A stretch of DNA of 64,000 nt. Source: Variovorax sp. PBL-E5. GTDB lineage: Bacteria; Pseudomonadota; Gammaproteobacteria; Burkholderiales; Burkholderiaceae_C. The stretch is taken from assembly GCF_901827185.1 (NCBI RefSeq), contig NZ_LR594671.1:2108001-2172000 (forward strand), in the 5' to 3' direction. The notes under the pieces were generated by a model. The model was given only the letters and a program-made list of their open reading frames with translations. It had not been told where the DNA came from and searched no databases. Within the stretch, counting starts at the first letter, position 1. Each line of letters starts with the position of its first letter. Below, in pieces: positions 30,485-38,617 of the stretch. A program made the position numbers and the translations under genes.

Positions 30485-31270
30485 CTAGATCAGATTGCGC
30501 ATCGCCTGCGCCGTCTCGCGCAGCACGGGCAGCACGCGGGCGACGGCGTCCTCGCTGCTTTCGTGGCCCATCGGCATCGTGATGTTCAATGCGCCCACGA
30601 GCTCGCCGCGCCGGTCGCGCAGCGGCACGGCGATGCCGCGCGAGTTGAGGTCGAGCTGCTGCTCCGACAACGACCAGCCCTGGGCGCGGATGCGCGCCAG
30701 TTCCAGCTTCATGCGTTCCTTGCTGGCGATGGTGTGCGAGGTGTAGATGGCGAGTTCGCGCGTGGCCAGCCAGCTCGCCAGCGCCTCGTCGCTGCGCATC
30801 GCGAGCATCAGCATGCCGGCGGCCGTCACCTGCGCGGGCACGCGCGCGCCCAGCACGTAGCCGGTGCTCATGCTGCGGTTCGGGCCGTTGCGCGCGATGT
30901 AGACCACCTCGTCGCCATCCATCACGCTGAGGTAGGCGATCTCGTGCGTGCCCGCCGCCACGCGCTGCAGGAAGGGCTGCACGATGCGCGGCAGCCGCGC
31001 CGATTCGAGGTAGGACTGGCCCAGCCGCAGCACGCGCGGCGTCAGCCAGAACAGCTTGCCGTCGCCCGCCACATAGCCCATGTGCTGCAGCGTCAGCAGA
31101 TAGCGCCGCGCCGCGGTGCGCGTCATGCCGGTGCGCTGGCCGGCCTCGCTCGCGGTCATGCGCGAATGCGCGTCGTCGAAGGCCTCGATGACGGCGACGC
31201 CGCGTTCCAGGCCGGCGATCCAGTCGCGCTTGTCGAGCTCGGCAGGTGCGGGGAGGGTGGCTGTTTTCAT
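30485..31270 (-). CDS. IclR-family regulator of the shikimate/protocatechuate operon (PcaR/PobR-like)
   Basis: A 261-residue IclR regulator. The N-terminal winged helix-turn-helix covers about 20-85 (AGLERGVAVIEAFDD, ASEAGQRTGMTRTAARRYLLTL). The effector domain ends in the PcaR/PcaU-like pattern with NRSMSTGYVLGARVPA and GIAVPLRDRRGELVGALNITM. PcaR, PcaU and PobR control protocatechuate and hydroxybenzoate pathways, which fits its place divergent from an operon making and breaking down protocatechuate. Two dyads lie in the 206-bp gap to that operon. Confidence 0.92.
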   Translation of the reverse strand: MKTATLPAPAELDKRDWIAGLERGVAVIEAFDDAHSRMTASEAGQRTGMTRTAARRYLLTLQHMGYVAGDGKLFWLTPRVLRLGQSYLESARLPRIVQPFLQRVAAGTHEIAYLSVMDGDEVVYIARNGPNRSMSTGYVLGARVPAQVTAAGMLMLAMRSDEALASWLATRELAIYTSHTIASKERMKLELARIRAQGWSLSEQQLDLNSRGIAVPLRDRRGELVGALNITMPMGHESSEDAVARVLPVLRETAQAMRNLI

Positions 31271-31311
31271 GTCCGGACCTGGGCGATGCTGAATGAAGCG
31301 TCTGTCTTTTT

Positions 31312-31369
31312 ATCAAGGGAAAACCCTTGATTCGTTCAATGATCGATCGGAAGAGTTCGACGACCGATC
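31312..31369. promoter_or_regulatory. Divergent control region with two dyads (candidate IclR sites)
   Basis: Between the iclR start (31270) and the AroE-like gene start (31477) are two inverted repeats. The first is ATCAAGGG (31312-31319) and CCCTTGAT (31324-31331) around AAAA. The second is GATCGG (31345-31350) and CCGATC (31364-31369) separated by 13 bp. Either may bind the adjacent IclR protein; the first could also form a hairpin in RNA but lacks a T run. Confidence 0.4.
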
Positions 31370-31476
31370 ATGTCGCACGGGTTTCGCTTTGTCGCCTCCA
31401 GCGCGGGATCTAGAGTAGCGCAGCTTCCTTCCGACCTGCGCGATTGCCGAACAACCTCGAAGCGAGACCAGCACCC

Positions 31477-32400
31477 ATGTTTCCCTCCATCGCGGGCAGT
31501 ACCGCGCTGTACCTGCTTCCCGGCGACCCGGTCACCAATGTCCGCTTGCCGCGCATGTTCAACAGCGTGTTCGAACGTTTCGGCATCGACGCCGTGATGG
31601 CGCCGGTGCAGGTCGCCCGGCGTGACCTCGCGGTGTTCGTCAAGGCCGCCTTTCTCGCGAGGAATGTGCGCGGCATGGCGATCGCGCCGCCGCACAAGCC
31701 GCTCCTGGTCGATCTGCTCGACGGCTGCGGTCTGTTCGGCCGCGTGGCGGGCTCCGTCAACGTGGTGCGCCGCATCGAGAACGGCGAGCTCGAAGGCGAT
31801 CTGTTCGACGGCGAAGGGCTGCTCGGCGCGCTCGATCACTATCACATCCCTTACCGCGGCAAGCGGGTGCTGATCCTCGGCGCCGGCGTGAGCGCGGCGG
31901 CGATCGGCGTGGCGCTGGCCGAAGGCGGTACGGTGAATGGCGCGGAGCACATCGCCTTTCACGATGTCGAGGCCGGCAAGGCGGCCGGTGTCGCGGCCAA
32001 GCTCGATGCCTTCTTCGATGCGTCCAGCGTCGCGGTCGACAGCAGCGACCCGGCCGGCTACGACCTGGTCGTCAACGCCACGCCGCTGGGCCTGGGCGAG
32101 GGCGATGCGTTGCCGCTCGATGTGGCGCGCATGGAGCCGCATGCGGCGCTGTTCGACATCCTGCTGCGCAACCAGCCGACGCCGCTGGTGCGCGCGGTGC
32201 GTGCGCGCGGCCTCAATGCGCAGGCCGGCTTCGAGATGCTGGTGCAGCAGATGGCGCACTACCTCGACTTCTTCGGCCACCGCGATGCGGCGCACGGCGT
32301 GCGCGGCGATGCGGATTTTCTGCGCGAGCTGATCTATCCGGCCGCGATGGCGGGCGAGATCCGGCATCCACTGCGCTACCACTCGGCCAGCGTGGCCTGA
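31477..32400 (+). CDS. Shikimate/quinate dehydrogenase-like protein (AroE family), first copy
   Basis: A 307-residue AroE-family dehydrogenase. The substrate-binding lobe carries the equivalent of the VTxPHK motif (IAPPHKPLLVDLLD, catalytic Lys kept) and of GxNTDGxG (GDLFDGEGLLGAL, Asp kept). The NAD(P) lobe has VLILGAGVSAAAIGVAL. Such degradative AroE paralogues oxidise quinate or shikimate to the 3-dehydro form. The ATG at 31477 was chosen over a TTG at 31444. It is first in an operon with a dehydratase and a second AroE copy, which argues for a catabolic rather than biosynthetic role. Confidence 0.85.
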   Translation: MFPSIAGSTALYLLPGDPVTNVRLPRMFNSVFERFGIDAVMAPVQVARRDLAVFVKAAFLARNVRGMAIAPPHKPLLVDLLDGCGLFGRVAGSVNVVRRIENGELEGDLFDGEGLLGALDHYHIPYRGKRVLILGAGVSAAAIGVALAEGGTVNGAEHIAFHDVEAGKAAGVAAKLDAFFDASSVAVDSSDPAGYDLVVNATPLGLGEGDALPLDVARMEPHAALFDILLRNQPTPLVRAVRARGLNAQAGFEMLVQQMAHYLDFFGHRDAAHGVRGDADFLRELIYPAAMAGEIRHPLRYHSASVA

Positions 32401-32427
32401 GCGGCGAAGCTTCACCACGGGGATTCC

Positions 32428-33294
32428 ATGGCCATCGCCATCGACCGCTTCGGCTTCAACACCGTGACCATGGGCGGCGAACTCGGTCACAAGCTCGACT
32501 GCATGAAGGCCGCCGGCTTCGCGGGCGTCGAGCTGTGGGCGCGCGACCTCATCAACCATCCGGCCGGCGTCGAGAAGGCCGCCGAGCTGGTGAAGGCCAG
32601 CGGCCTCAAGGTCACCGACTTCCAGCCGCTGCGCGACTTCGAATGCGCACCCGACGCGATGCGGCCGCACCGCCTCGAGATGGCACGCGAGCAGCTGCGC
32701 CAGATGGCACTGGTCGGCACCGACCTCTTGCTCGTGTGTTCGACCACCAGCCCGCTCGCCATCGACGATCCCGAACGCGCCGCCGAAGACCTGCGCACGC
32801 TGGCCACGCTCGCCACGCCGCTGGGCATCCGCATCTGCTACGAGGCGCTGTCCTGGGGTCGCCACGTCAATCGTTGGCACCAGGCCTGGGACATCGTGCG
32901 CCGCTGCAACCGCGAGAACGTCGGCCTCAATCTCGATGCCTTCCACATGTCGGTGCGCGGCGACGACACGCCCGAGACGCTGGCGCAGCTGGCCGCGGTG
33001 CCGATCGACAAGGTCTTCCTGGTCCAGCTGGCCGACTACTTCTTCGAGTACAGCGACCGCCAGGCCGACATGATCGAACTCGCGCGCCATCAGCGCCTGT
33101 TCCCCGGCGAGGGCCTGCACGATGTGCGCGACCTCGTGCAGCTGCTCGAGGACAAGGGCTACCGCGGCCACTACACCTTCGAGGTGTTCAACGACGACTA
33201 CGTCAATTCCGACCCGATGGTGATCGGCCAGCGCGCCATGAAGAGCGCGCGCTGGATCAGCGAGTCGCACGTGGCCGGCAGCGCCATCGATTGA
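32428..33294 (+). CDS. Sugar phosphate isomerase/epimerase-fold protein, probable 3-dehydroshikimate dehydratase
   Basis: A 288-residue AP-endonuclease-2 type TIM barrel. Metal ligands typical of the family are visible: Glu in ICYEALSWG, Asp-His pairs in LNLDAFHMSVRG, and Glu in YTFEVFNDDY near the C-terminus. The spacing and SWGRHVNRW segment match the QuiC/AsbF-like 3-dehydroshikimate dehydratases, which turn 3-dehydroshikimate into protocatechuate. Position between two AroE-like genes and pcaB supports this activity strongly. It starts 27 bp after the preceding gene. Confidence 0.88.
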   Translation: MAIAIDRFGFNTVTMGGELGHKLDCMKAAGFAGVELWARDLINHPAGVEKAAELVKASGLKVTDFQPLRDFECAPDAMRPHRLEMAREQLRQMALVGTDLLLVCSTTSPLAIDDPERAAEDLRTLATLATPLGIRICYEALSWGRHVNRWHQAWDIVRRCNRENVGLNLDAFHMSVRGDDTPETLAQLAAVPIDKVFLVQLADYFFEYSDRQADMIELARHQRLFPGEGLHDVRDLVQLLEDKGYRGHYTFEVFNDDYVNSDPMVIGQRAMKSARWISESHVAGSAID

Positions 33295-33310
33295 TTGAAG
33301 CAGAGGATCC

Positions 33311-34144
33311 ATGATTTCCGGCAAGACCACCCTCATCGCCCATCTCGGCTATCCGACCGAGAGCTTCAAGGCGCCCATGATCTACAACCCCTGGTTCGAC
33401 AGGCAGGGCATCGACGCCGTCGTGGTGCCGATGGGCTGCAAGCCCGAGGACTATCCCGGCGTGCTCGCGTCGCTGTTCCGGCTCACCAACCTGCGCGGCG
33501 CGCTGGTGACCATGCCGCACAAGATCACCACGATGTCGCTGGTCGACGAGGTCACGCCGACGGCGAAGATCGCGGGCGCCTGCAATGCCATCCTCAAGCG
33601 CCCGGACGGCACGCTGCTGGGCGACCAGTTCGACGGCGCCGGCTTCGTGCGGGGCGTGCTGCGCAAGGGCCGCGCGCTCGCCGGTGCGCGGGTGCTGGTT
33701 TCCGGCTGCGGCGGCGTGGGCTCGGCCATCGCGGCCTCGCTGGCGGCGGCCGGCGTCGCGCAGCTGTCGCTCTTCGACGCCAGCGCCGCGTCGGCGGATG
33801 CGCTCGCGGGACGCCTGCGCGCGCACTATCCGGCGCTGACGGTGGACACCGGGTCGAAGGATCCCGCCGGCCACGACGTGGTCGTCAACGCCACGCCGCT
33901 CGGCATGAAGGAGGGCGATCCGCTGCCCTTCGACATCGCGCGCATCGCGCCGGCGACCTTCGTCGGCGAGGTGGTGATGAAGTCCGAGTACACCCCGCTG
34001 CTGCGCGCCGCGCGCGACAAGGGCTGCGCGGTGCAGGTCGGCACCGACATGCTGTTCGAGATGATCCCTGCCTACCTCGAATTCTTCGGCTTCGGCACTG
34101 CGACGGCCGAGGAACTGCGCGGCGTGGCGCAGATCGCGTACTGA
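33311..34144 (+). CDS. Shikimate dehydrogenase-like protein (AroE family), second copy
   Basis: A 277-residue AroE-family enzyme. The catalytic Lys is in VTMPHKITTMSLVDE, the conserved Asp in GDQFDGAGFVRGVL, and the nucleotide-binding loop in VLVSGCGGVGSAIAASLAAAG. It is clearly diverged from the copy at 31477, so the two probably differ in substrate (quinate versus shikimate) or cofactor. It starts 16 bp after the dehydratase gene with AGAGGA upstream. No dinucleotide preference can be assigned. Confidence 0.9.
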   Translation: MISGKTTLIAHLGYPTESFKAPMIYNPWFDRQGIDAVVVPMGCKPEDYPGVLASLFRLTNLRGALVTMPHKITTMSLVDEVTPTAKIAGACNAILKRPDGTLLGDQFDGAGFVRGVLRKGRALAGARVLVSGCGGVGSAIAASLAAAGVAQLSLFDASAASADALAGRLRAHYPALTVDTGSKDPAGHDVVVNATPLGMKEGDPLPFDIARIAPATFVGEVVMKSEYTPLLRAARDKGCAVQVGTDMLFEMIPAYLEFFGFGTATAEELRGVAQIAY

Positions 34145-34162
34145 AAAGGGGAAAGCGGCACC

Positions 34163-35374
34163 ATGAGCATCTTCGAAGGCTTTCTTTCAACGTCCGAAAC
34201 GCTGGCCGCGTTCAGCGACCGCAATTTCGTCGACGCCATGCTGCGCTTCGAGGCGGCGCTGGCGCGTGCGCAGGCGCAGCTCGGGCTGATCCCCGAGTCG
34301 GCCGCGCAGTCGATCATCGGCAGCTGCAAGGTCGAGCTGTTCGACGTCGCCAAGATCGTGCGCGACAGCGGCCGTGCCGGCAGCGTCGCGATACCGCTGG
34401 TCAAGAGTCTCAAGGACGCGGTGGGCGTGTTCAATGCCGACGCCATGCCCTTCGTGCATTTCGGCAGCACCAGCCAGGACGTGATCGACAGCGCGATGGC
34501 GCTGGTCACGCGCGAGGCGGTGGCGCTGGTCGATGCCGACCTGCACAAGGCCGCGCAGGCGCTGCTGCGGCATGCCGAGCGCTATGCCGCGACGCCGATC
34601 CTGGCGCGCACCCTGATGCAGCCGGCCTCGGTGACGAGCTTCGGCTTCAAGTGCGCGGGCTGGGCGGCGCCGCTGGTGCGCAGCCGCGCGCGGCTGGCCG
34701 AGACGGCGAGCCGGGCCTTGCAGCTGCAGCTCGGCGGCGCGGTCGGCACGCTGGCGCAGATGAAGGGGCAGGGACCCGCGGTGCGGCAGCGCATGGCCGA
34801 GGAACTGGGCCTGCGCGATCCCGGCGCGACCTGGCACACGCAGCGCGACGAATGGGTCGCGCTCGGCTGCGAGCTGGGCCTGATGGTCGGCAGCCTGGGC
34901 AAGATCGCCACCGACATCGCGCTGATGGGCCAGTACGAGGTGGCCGAGCTCGCCGAGCCCAGCGAGCCCGGCCGCGGCGGCTCGTCGGCCATGCCGCACA
35001 AGCGCAATCCGGTCGCCTCGATGGTCGCGCTGGCGGCTGCGCATCGTGCGCCGCAGCGCGTGGCCGCGCTGCTGGCCGCGATGCCGCAGGAGCACGAACG
35101 CGCGCTCGGCGCCTGGCAGGCCGAGCTGGCCGAGTGGCCGCAGCTGCTGATGTCCGCGCACGGCAGCGTGCGCGCGCTCGCAGGGGCTTTGCCCGGGCTG
35201 CAGGTGGACGCGGCGCGGATGCGCTCCAATATCGATCGCCTGCGCGCCGAGCTGCCGCGCGAGGCCGCCGACGAATGGTTCGATCCCGCGCTGGCGGCGC
35301 ATGCCGCCGACATCACCGTGGCGCTGGTGAAGGACCTGCAAGCCCAACTCGATCCACGGAACACCGCACGATGA
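34163..35374 (+). CDS. pcaB: 3-Carboxy-cis,cis-muconate cycloisomerase
   Basis: Converts beta-carboxy-cis,cis-muconate, the ring-cleavage product of protocatechuate 3,4-dioxygenase, into gamma-carboxymuconolactone. It has 403 residues and belongs to the fumarase/aspartase superfamily, with the signature loop GGSSAMPHKRNPVASMVAL and the upstream HFGSTSQDVIDSAMAL region. It is slightly shorter than some PcaB proteins (about 450), mainly at the C-terminus. The stop overlaps the pcaC start by 4 bp. Confidence 0.95.
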   Translation: MSIFEGFLSTSETLAAFSDRNFVDAMLRFEAALARAQAQLGLIPESAAQSIIGSCKVELFDVAKIVRDSGRAGSVAIPLVKSLKDAVGVFNADAMPFVHFGSTSQDVIDSAMALVTREAVALVDADLHKAAQALLRHAERYAATPILARTLMQPASVTSFGFKCAGWAAPLVRSRARLAETASRALQLQLGGAVGTLAQMKGQGPAVRQRMAEELGLRDPGATWHTQRDEWVALGCELGLMVGSLGKIATDIALMGQYEVAELAEPSEPGRGGSSAMPHKRNPVASMVALAAAHRAPQRVAALLAAMPQEHERALGAWQAELAEWPQLLMSAHGSVRALAGALPGLQVDAARMRSNIDRLRAELPREAADEWFDPALAAHAADITVALVKDLQAQLDPRNTAR

Positions 35375-35793
35375 CCGCACCCGCCGCACCGCCCGACGAC
35401 TACCAGGCCGGGCTTCTCAACCGCCGCCGCGTGCTCGGTGACGCCTGGGTCGACAAGTCGCTCGCCAACCGCAATGACTTCAACAGCGAGTTCCAGGAAC
35501 TCATCACGCGCCATGCGTGGAACGACATCTGGGGCCGGCCCGCGCTGGGCGACAAGACGCGCCGCTTCATGGTGCTGTCGATGATGCTCGGCATCCATGC
35601 GTACGAGGAGTTCGCGATGCACGTGCGCGCCGCGCTCGACGGGCCGCCCGAATCGCGGCTCACGCCCGAGGACATCAAGGAAGTGATCATCATGGCCGCG
35701 ATCTACTGCGGCGTGCCGGTCGCCAACCATGCCTTCGGCATTGCCACCGGCATCCTGCGCGAAAAGGGCCTGCTGGCGGAATCGCCGAAGTGA
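35371..35793 (+). CDS. pcaC: 4-Carboxymuconolactone decarboxylase
   Basis: Decarboxylates gamma-carboxymuconolactone to beta-ketoadipate enol-lactone. It has 140 residues of the AhpD-like fold, the normal size for free-standing PcaC. RRFMVLSMMLGIHAYEEFAMHVRAAL and EVIIMAAIYCGVPVANHAF carry the family's conserved Glu, Cys and His. ATGA overlap with pcaB and GTGA overlap with the next gene indicate tight translational coupling. In many species PcaC is fused to PcaD; here an MFS gene separates them. Confidence 0.95.
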   Translation: MTAPAAPPDDYQAGLLNRRRVLGDAWVDKSLANRNDFNSEFQELITRHAWNDIWGRPALGDKTRRFMVLSMMLGIHAYEEFAMHVRAALDGPPESRLTPEDIKEVIIMAAIYCGVPVANHAFGIATGILREKGLLAESPK

Positions 35794-36998
35794 GCACGGT
35801 GGCCGCGCAGCGCGGCATCCCGCTCGCGCTGCTGCTGCCATTGCTCATGGCCGCGCAGCCGGTGGCCACCGACAGCTACCTGCCGGCGTTGCCGGCCATC
35901 GCCCGCGAGCTGGGTTCGGCCAGCGCGAGCCTCACCGTCTTCGTGCTCGCCTTCGGCCTCGGCCAGCTGCCCTGCGGCCCGCTGGCCGATCGCTGGGGGC
36001 GCCGGCCCGTGCTGCTCACCGGTCTCGCGTGCTATGCGCTGGCCGCCGCATGCTCCGCGCTCGCGCCGGGCATTCCGATGCTGGTGGCCGGCCGTGCGCT
36101 GCAAGGCTTCTCGATGGCCGCGATCCTGGTGTGCGCGCGGGCCGCGGTGCGCGATGTCTATCCGGCGTACGAAGGGCCGCACGTGATGGCGCGCGCGCTC
36201 ACCGGCCTCGGCGTGGTGGCCCTGATCGCGCCGGTGCTGGGCGCCTATGCGGTGCAGGGCGCGGGCTGGCGCTGGGTGCTCGGCGGCATGGCGGTGTATG
36301 CGCTGGTGCTCTGGGGCATGTGCCTGCGCGGCTTCGACGAAACGCGCCCGCCGCACGCCGGTGCCACGGCGCCGCGCGGCAGCCTGCGCGCGGTCTTCGC
36401 GAGCCAGGGCTTTCGTGCCTGGTCCTCGGTGTCCGCGGTTACCTACGGCGGACTGTTCTGCTTCCTGCTGTTGTCGCCGATGGTCTACATCAGCTACCTC
36501 GGCCTGTCGCCGGGCTTGTACGGATGGATCCCAGCCGGCGGCTCGCTGGTCTATATCTTCAGCACCACGCTGTGCCGCCGGCTGCTGCGGCGCCATGGCG
36601 CGGTGCGGGCCGTGCAGCTCGGATCGATGCTCAGCCTGGGCGGCCCGCTGGTGCAGGCGCTGGGCTGCTGGCTCGAGCCGCTGTCGGCATGGCCGCTGCT
36701 GCTGGGCCACGGCCTCTACTGCATCGGCCATGGCATCCACCAGCCCTGCGGGCAGGCCGGCGCGGTCGGCGACCTGCCGCATCTCGCCGGCCGCGCGGTG
36801 TCGTGGTCGGGCTTCGGCATGATGGCGGTCGCGTTCATCGTCGGCCAGATCGCGGCCAGCTTCGTCGACCCCGCGATGAGCCACGGCGCCTGGCCGATGG
36901 TGCTGCCGATGGTGCTGGCTGGCGCTACGCTGGTGCTGATCGCCTTCGGATGGCTGCCGCGTCTGCCACACTCGCATCCAAGAAAGGAAACCCCATGA
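35790..36998 (+). CDS. MFS transporter, Bcr/CflA drug-resistance type
   Basis: A 402-residue transporter with twelve predicted membrane helices. The MFS loop 2-3 motif is seen as GPLADRWGRRPVLLTG, and the chain opens with LLPLLMAAQPVATDSYLPALPAIARELG, as in the Bcr/CflA family of proton-driven exporters. Its place inside the pca genes suggests export or import of an aromatic acid or pathway intermediate; the family name alone suggests export. The GTG start at 35790 overlaps the pcaC stop, and the stop overlaps the pcaD start. Confidence 0.9.
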   Translation: MSTVAAQRGIPLALLLPLLMAAQPVATDSYLPALPAIARELGSASASLTVFVLAFGLGQLPCGPLADRWGRRPVLLTGLACYALAAACSALAPGIPMLVAGRALQGFSMAAILVCARAAVRDVYPAYEGPHVMARALTGLGVVALIAPVLGAYAVQGAGWRWVLGGMAVYALVLWGMCLRGFDETRPPHAGATAPRGSLRAVFASQGFRAWSSVSAVTYGGLFCFLLLSPMVYISYLGLSPGLYGWIPAGGSLVYIFSTTLCRRLLRRHGAVRAVQLGSMLSLGGPLVQALGCWLEPLSAWPLLLGHGLYCIGHGIHQPCGQAGAVGDLPHLAGRAVSWSGFGMMAVAFIVGQIAASFVDPAMSHGAWPMVLPMVLAGATLVLIAFGWLPRLPHSHPRKETP

Positions 36999-37759
36999 CC
37001 CGCTTGAATGTCGTCCGCGAGGGCGAAGGCCCGATCGTCGTGCTCAGCCATGCGCTGGGCTGCGACCTGCGCATGTGGGACAGCGTCGCCGCCATCCTGT
37101 CGCGCGCCCACACGGTGCTGCGCTACGACCACCGCAACCACGGCGGCTCCGAGGTGGTTGCCGGTCCGCTCACGGTGCAGGCGCTGGCCGACGATGCGGC
37201 CGAGCTGATCGCGCGCGAAGCCGACGGCGAGCCCGTGCACTTCGTCGGCCTCTCGATGGGCGGCATGGCGGCACAGGCGCTGGCGCCGAAGCATGCGGCG
37301 CTGCTCAGGAGCGTGGTGATCGCCAATTCCTCGGCCCACTATCCCGATGCTGCGCCGTGGCGCGCACGCGTGCAGACGGTGCGTGCGCAAGGCGTGGCGG
37401 CGATCGCGGATGGTGCCGTGTCGCGCTGGCTGACGCCGGAATACGTCGGCACGCCCGAGGGCGCGGAGGCCGCACGCAGGCTGCACGACACGCTGGTGCA
37501 CACCGATGCGGCGGCCTATTGCGCGAGCTGCGATGCGGTGGCCGCGATCGACTTCCGCGACAGCAACCACCGCATCGCGGTGCCTACGCTGGTGATCGCC
37601 GGCACGCGCGACGAGGCGACGCCGCCTTCGATGTCCGAGGCGATCGCGGCAGCCATTCCCCATGCGCGGCTGGCCGCCATCGATGCCGCACATCTGAGCG
37701 CGGTCGAACGTCCCGTGGAGTTCACGCAGCTCTTGATCGACTTCTGGCGCAGCCTCTGA
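36995..37759 (+). CDS. pcaD: 3-Oxoadipate enol-lactonase
   Basis: Hydrolyses beta-ketoadipate enol-lactone to beta-ketoadipate. It has 254 residues of the alpha/beta-hydrolase fold. The oxyanion region VVLSHALGCDLRMWD, the nucleophile elbow FVGLSMGGMAAQ (Ser), the acid in GTRDEATPP (Asp) and the late His in IDAAHLSAVERP form a complete triad. AGAAAGGAAA lies before the ATG. It closes the operon: beta-ketoadipate CoA-transferase and thiolase are not in the window. Confidence 0.94.
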   Translation: MTRLNVVREGEGPIVVLSHALGCDLRMWDSVAAILSRAHTVLRYDHRNHGGSEVVAGPLTVQALADDAAELIAREADGEPVHFVGLSMGGMAAQALAPKHAALLRSVVIANSSAHYPDAAPWRARVQTVRAQGVAAIADGAVSRWLTPEYVGTPEGAEAARRLHDTLVHTDAAAYCASCDAVAAIDFRDSNHRIAVPTLVIAGTRDEATPPSMSEAIAAAIPHARLAAIDAAHLSAVERPVEFTQLLIDFWRSL

Positions 37760-37858
37760 CGACTGCGACGGCAGTGGGGTGATCGCCGCGGCCGCGGTTG
37801 AAAGACGCGCGGCCGACCCCATCATTCAGGCTTGCTCCTTCCTTCAGAGACCCCCGCC

Positions 37859-38533
37859 ATGACCTCCCGCCTCAAGATCGATTTCGTCTCCGATGTGTCC
37901 TGCCCGTGGTGCGCCGTCGGCCTCGGTGCGCTGGAAGCCGCGCTCGAACGCGTGGCGCCCGACGTGACCGCCGAGTTGCACTTCCAGCCCTTCGAACTCA
38001 ATCCGCAGATGCCGCCCGAAGGCCAGGATGCCTTCGAGCACCTGAACCAGAAATACGGCAGCACGCGCGAGCAGCAGGCGCAGTCGCGCGCCGCCATCCG
38101 CGCGCGCGGTGCCGCGGTGGGCTTCGCGTTCCGCGAGGAAGGGCGCTCGCGCGTCTACAACACCTTCGATGCGCACCGGCTTCTTCACTGGGCCGAACTC
38201 GAAGGCGCGGACAAGCAGATCGCGCTCAAGAAGGCGCTGCTCAAGGCCTGCCACACCGATGGCGAGAATCCGTCCGACCCCGCGCTGCTGGTGCGCCTGG
38301 CCACCGAATCCGGGCTCGATCCGCAACGTGCGCGCGCCATCCTCGAGAGCGACGAGTACGCGGCCGAGACCCGCGAACGCGAGCGCCTCTACACCGATGC
38401 CGGCATCCATTCGGTGCCCGCCATCATCATCGACAACCAGCACCTGATCTCGGGCGGCCAGCCGGTCGAGGTGTTCGAGCGCGCGTTGCGGCAGATCGCC
38501 GGCGCTGCACCGGCCACCCTGTCCGCAGCCTGA
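37859..38533 (+). CDS. DsbA-family oxidoreductase, FrnE-like
   Basis: A 224-residue thioredoxin-fold protein of the DsbA/FrnE group. The redox motif is CPWC at about residues 14-17 (FVSDVSCPWCAVGL). A helical insertion follows, and the cis-proline region appears as HSVPAIIIDNQHLISGGQP. There is no signal peptide, so it acts in the cytoplasm, as FrnE does, as a disulphide isomerase or a glutathione S-transferase kappa-like enzyme. The start at 37859 was chosen because homology begins there. It stands alone, 99 bp after pcaD. Confidence 0.92.
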   Translation: MTSRLKIDFVSDVSCPWCAVGLGALEAALERVAPDVTAELHFQPFELNPQMPPEGQDAFEHLNQKYGSTREQQAQSRAAIRARGAAVGFAFREEGRSRVYNTFDAHRLLHWAELEGADKQIALKKALLKACHTDGENPSDPALLVRLATESGLDPQRARAILESDEYAAETRERERLYTDAGIHSVPAIIIDNQHLISGGQPVEVFERALRQIAGAAPATLSAA

Positions 38534-38617
38534 CGCACGGCATGTAAAGCCGGTCAACCGCGGGCGCGACCGGGCGATTGATGGCGCATGGCCCGGCATC
38601 GCGGGCCGGGAGCCCCG

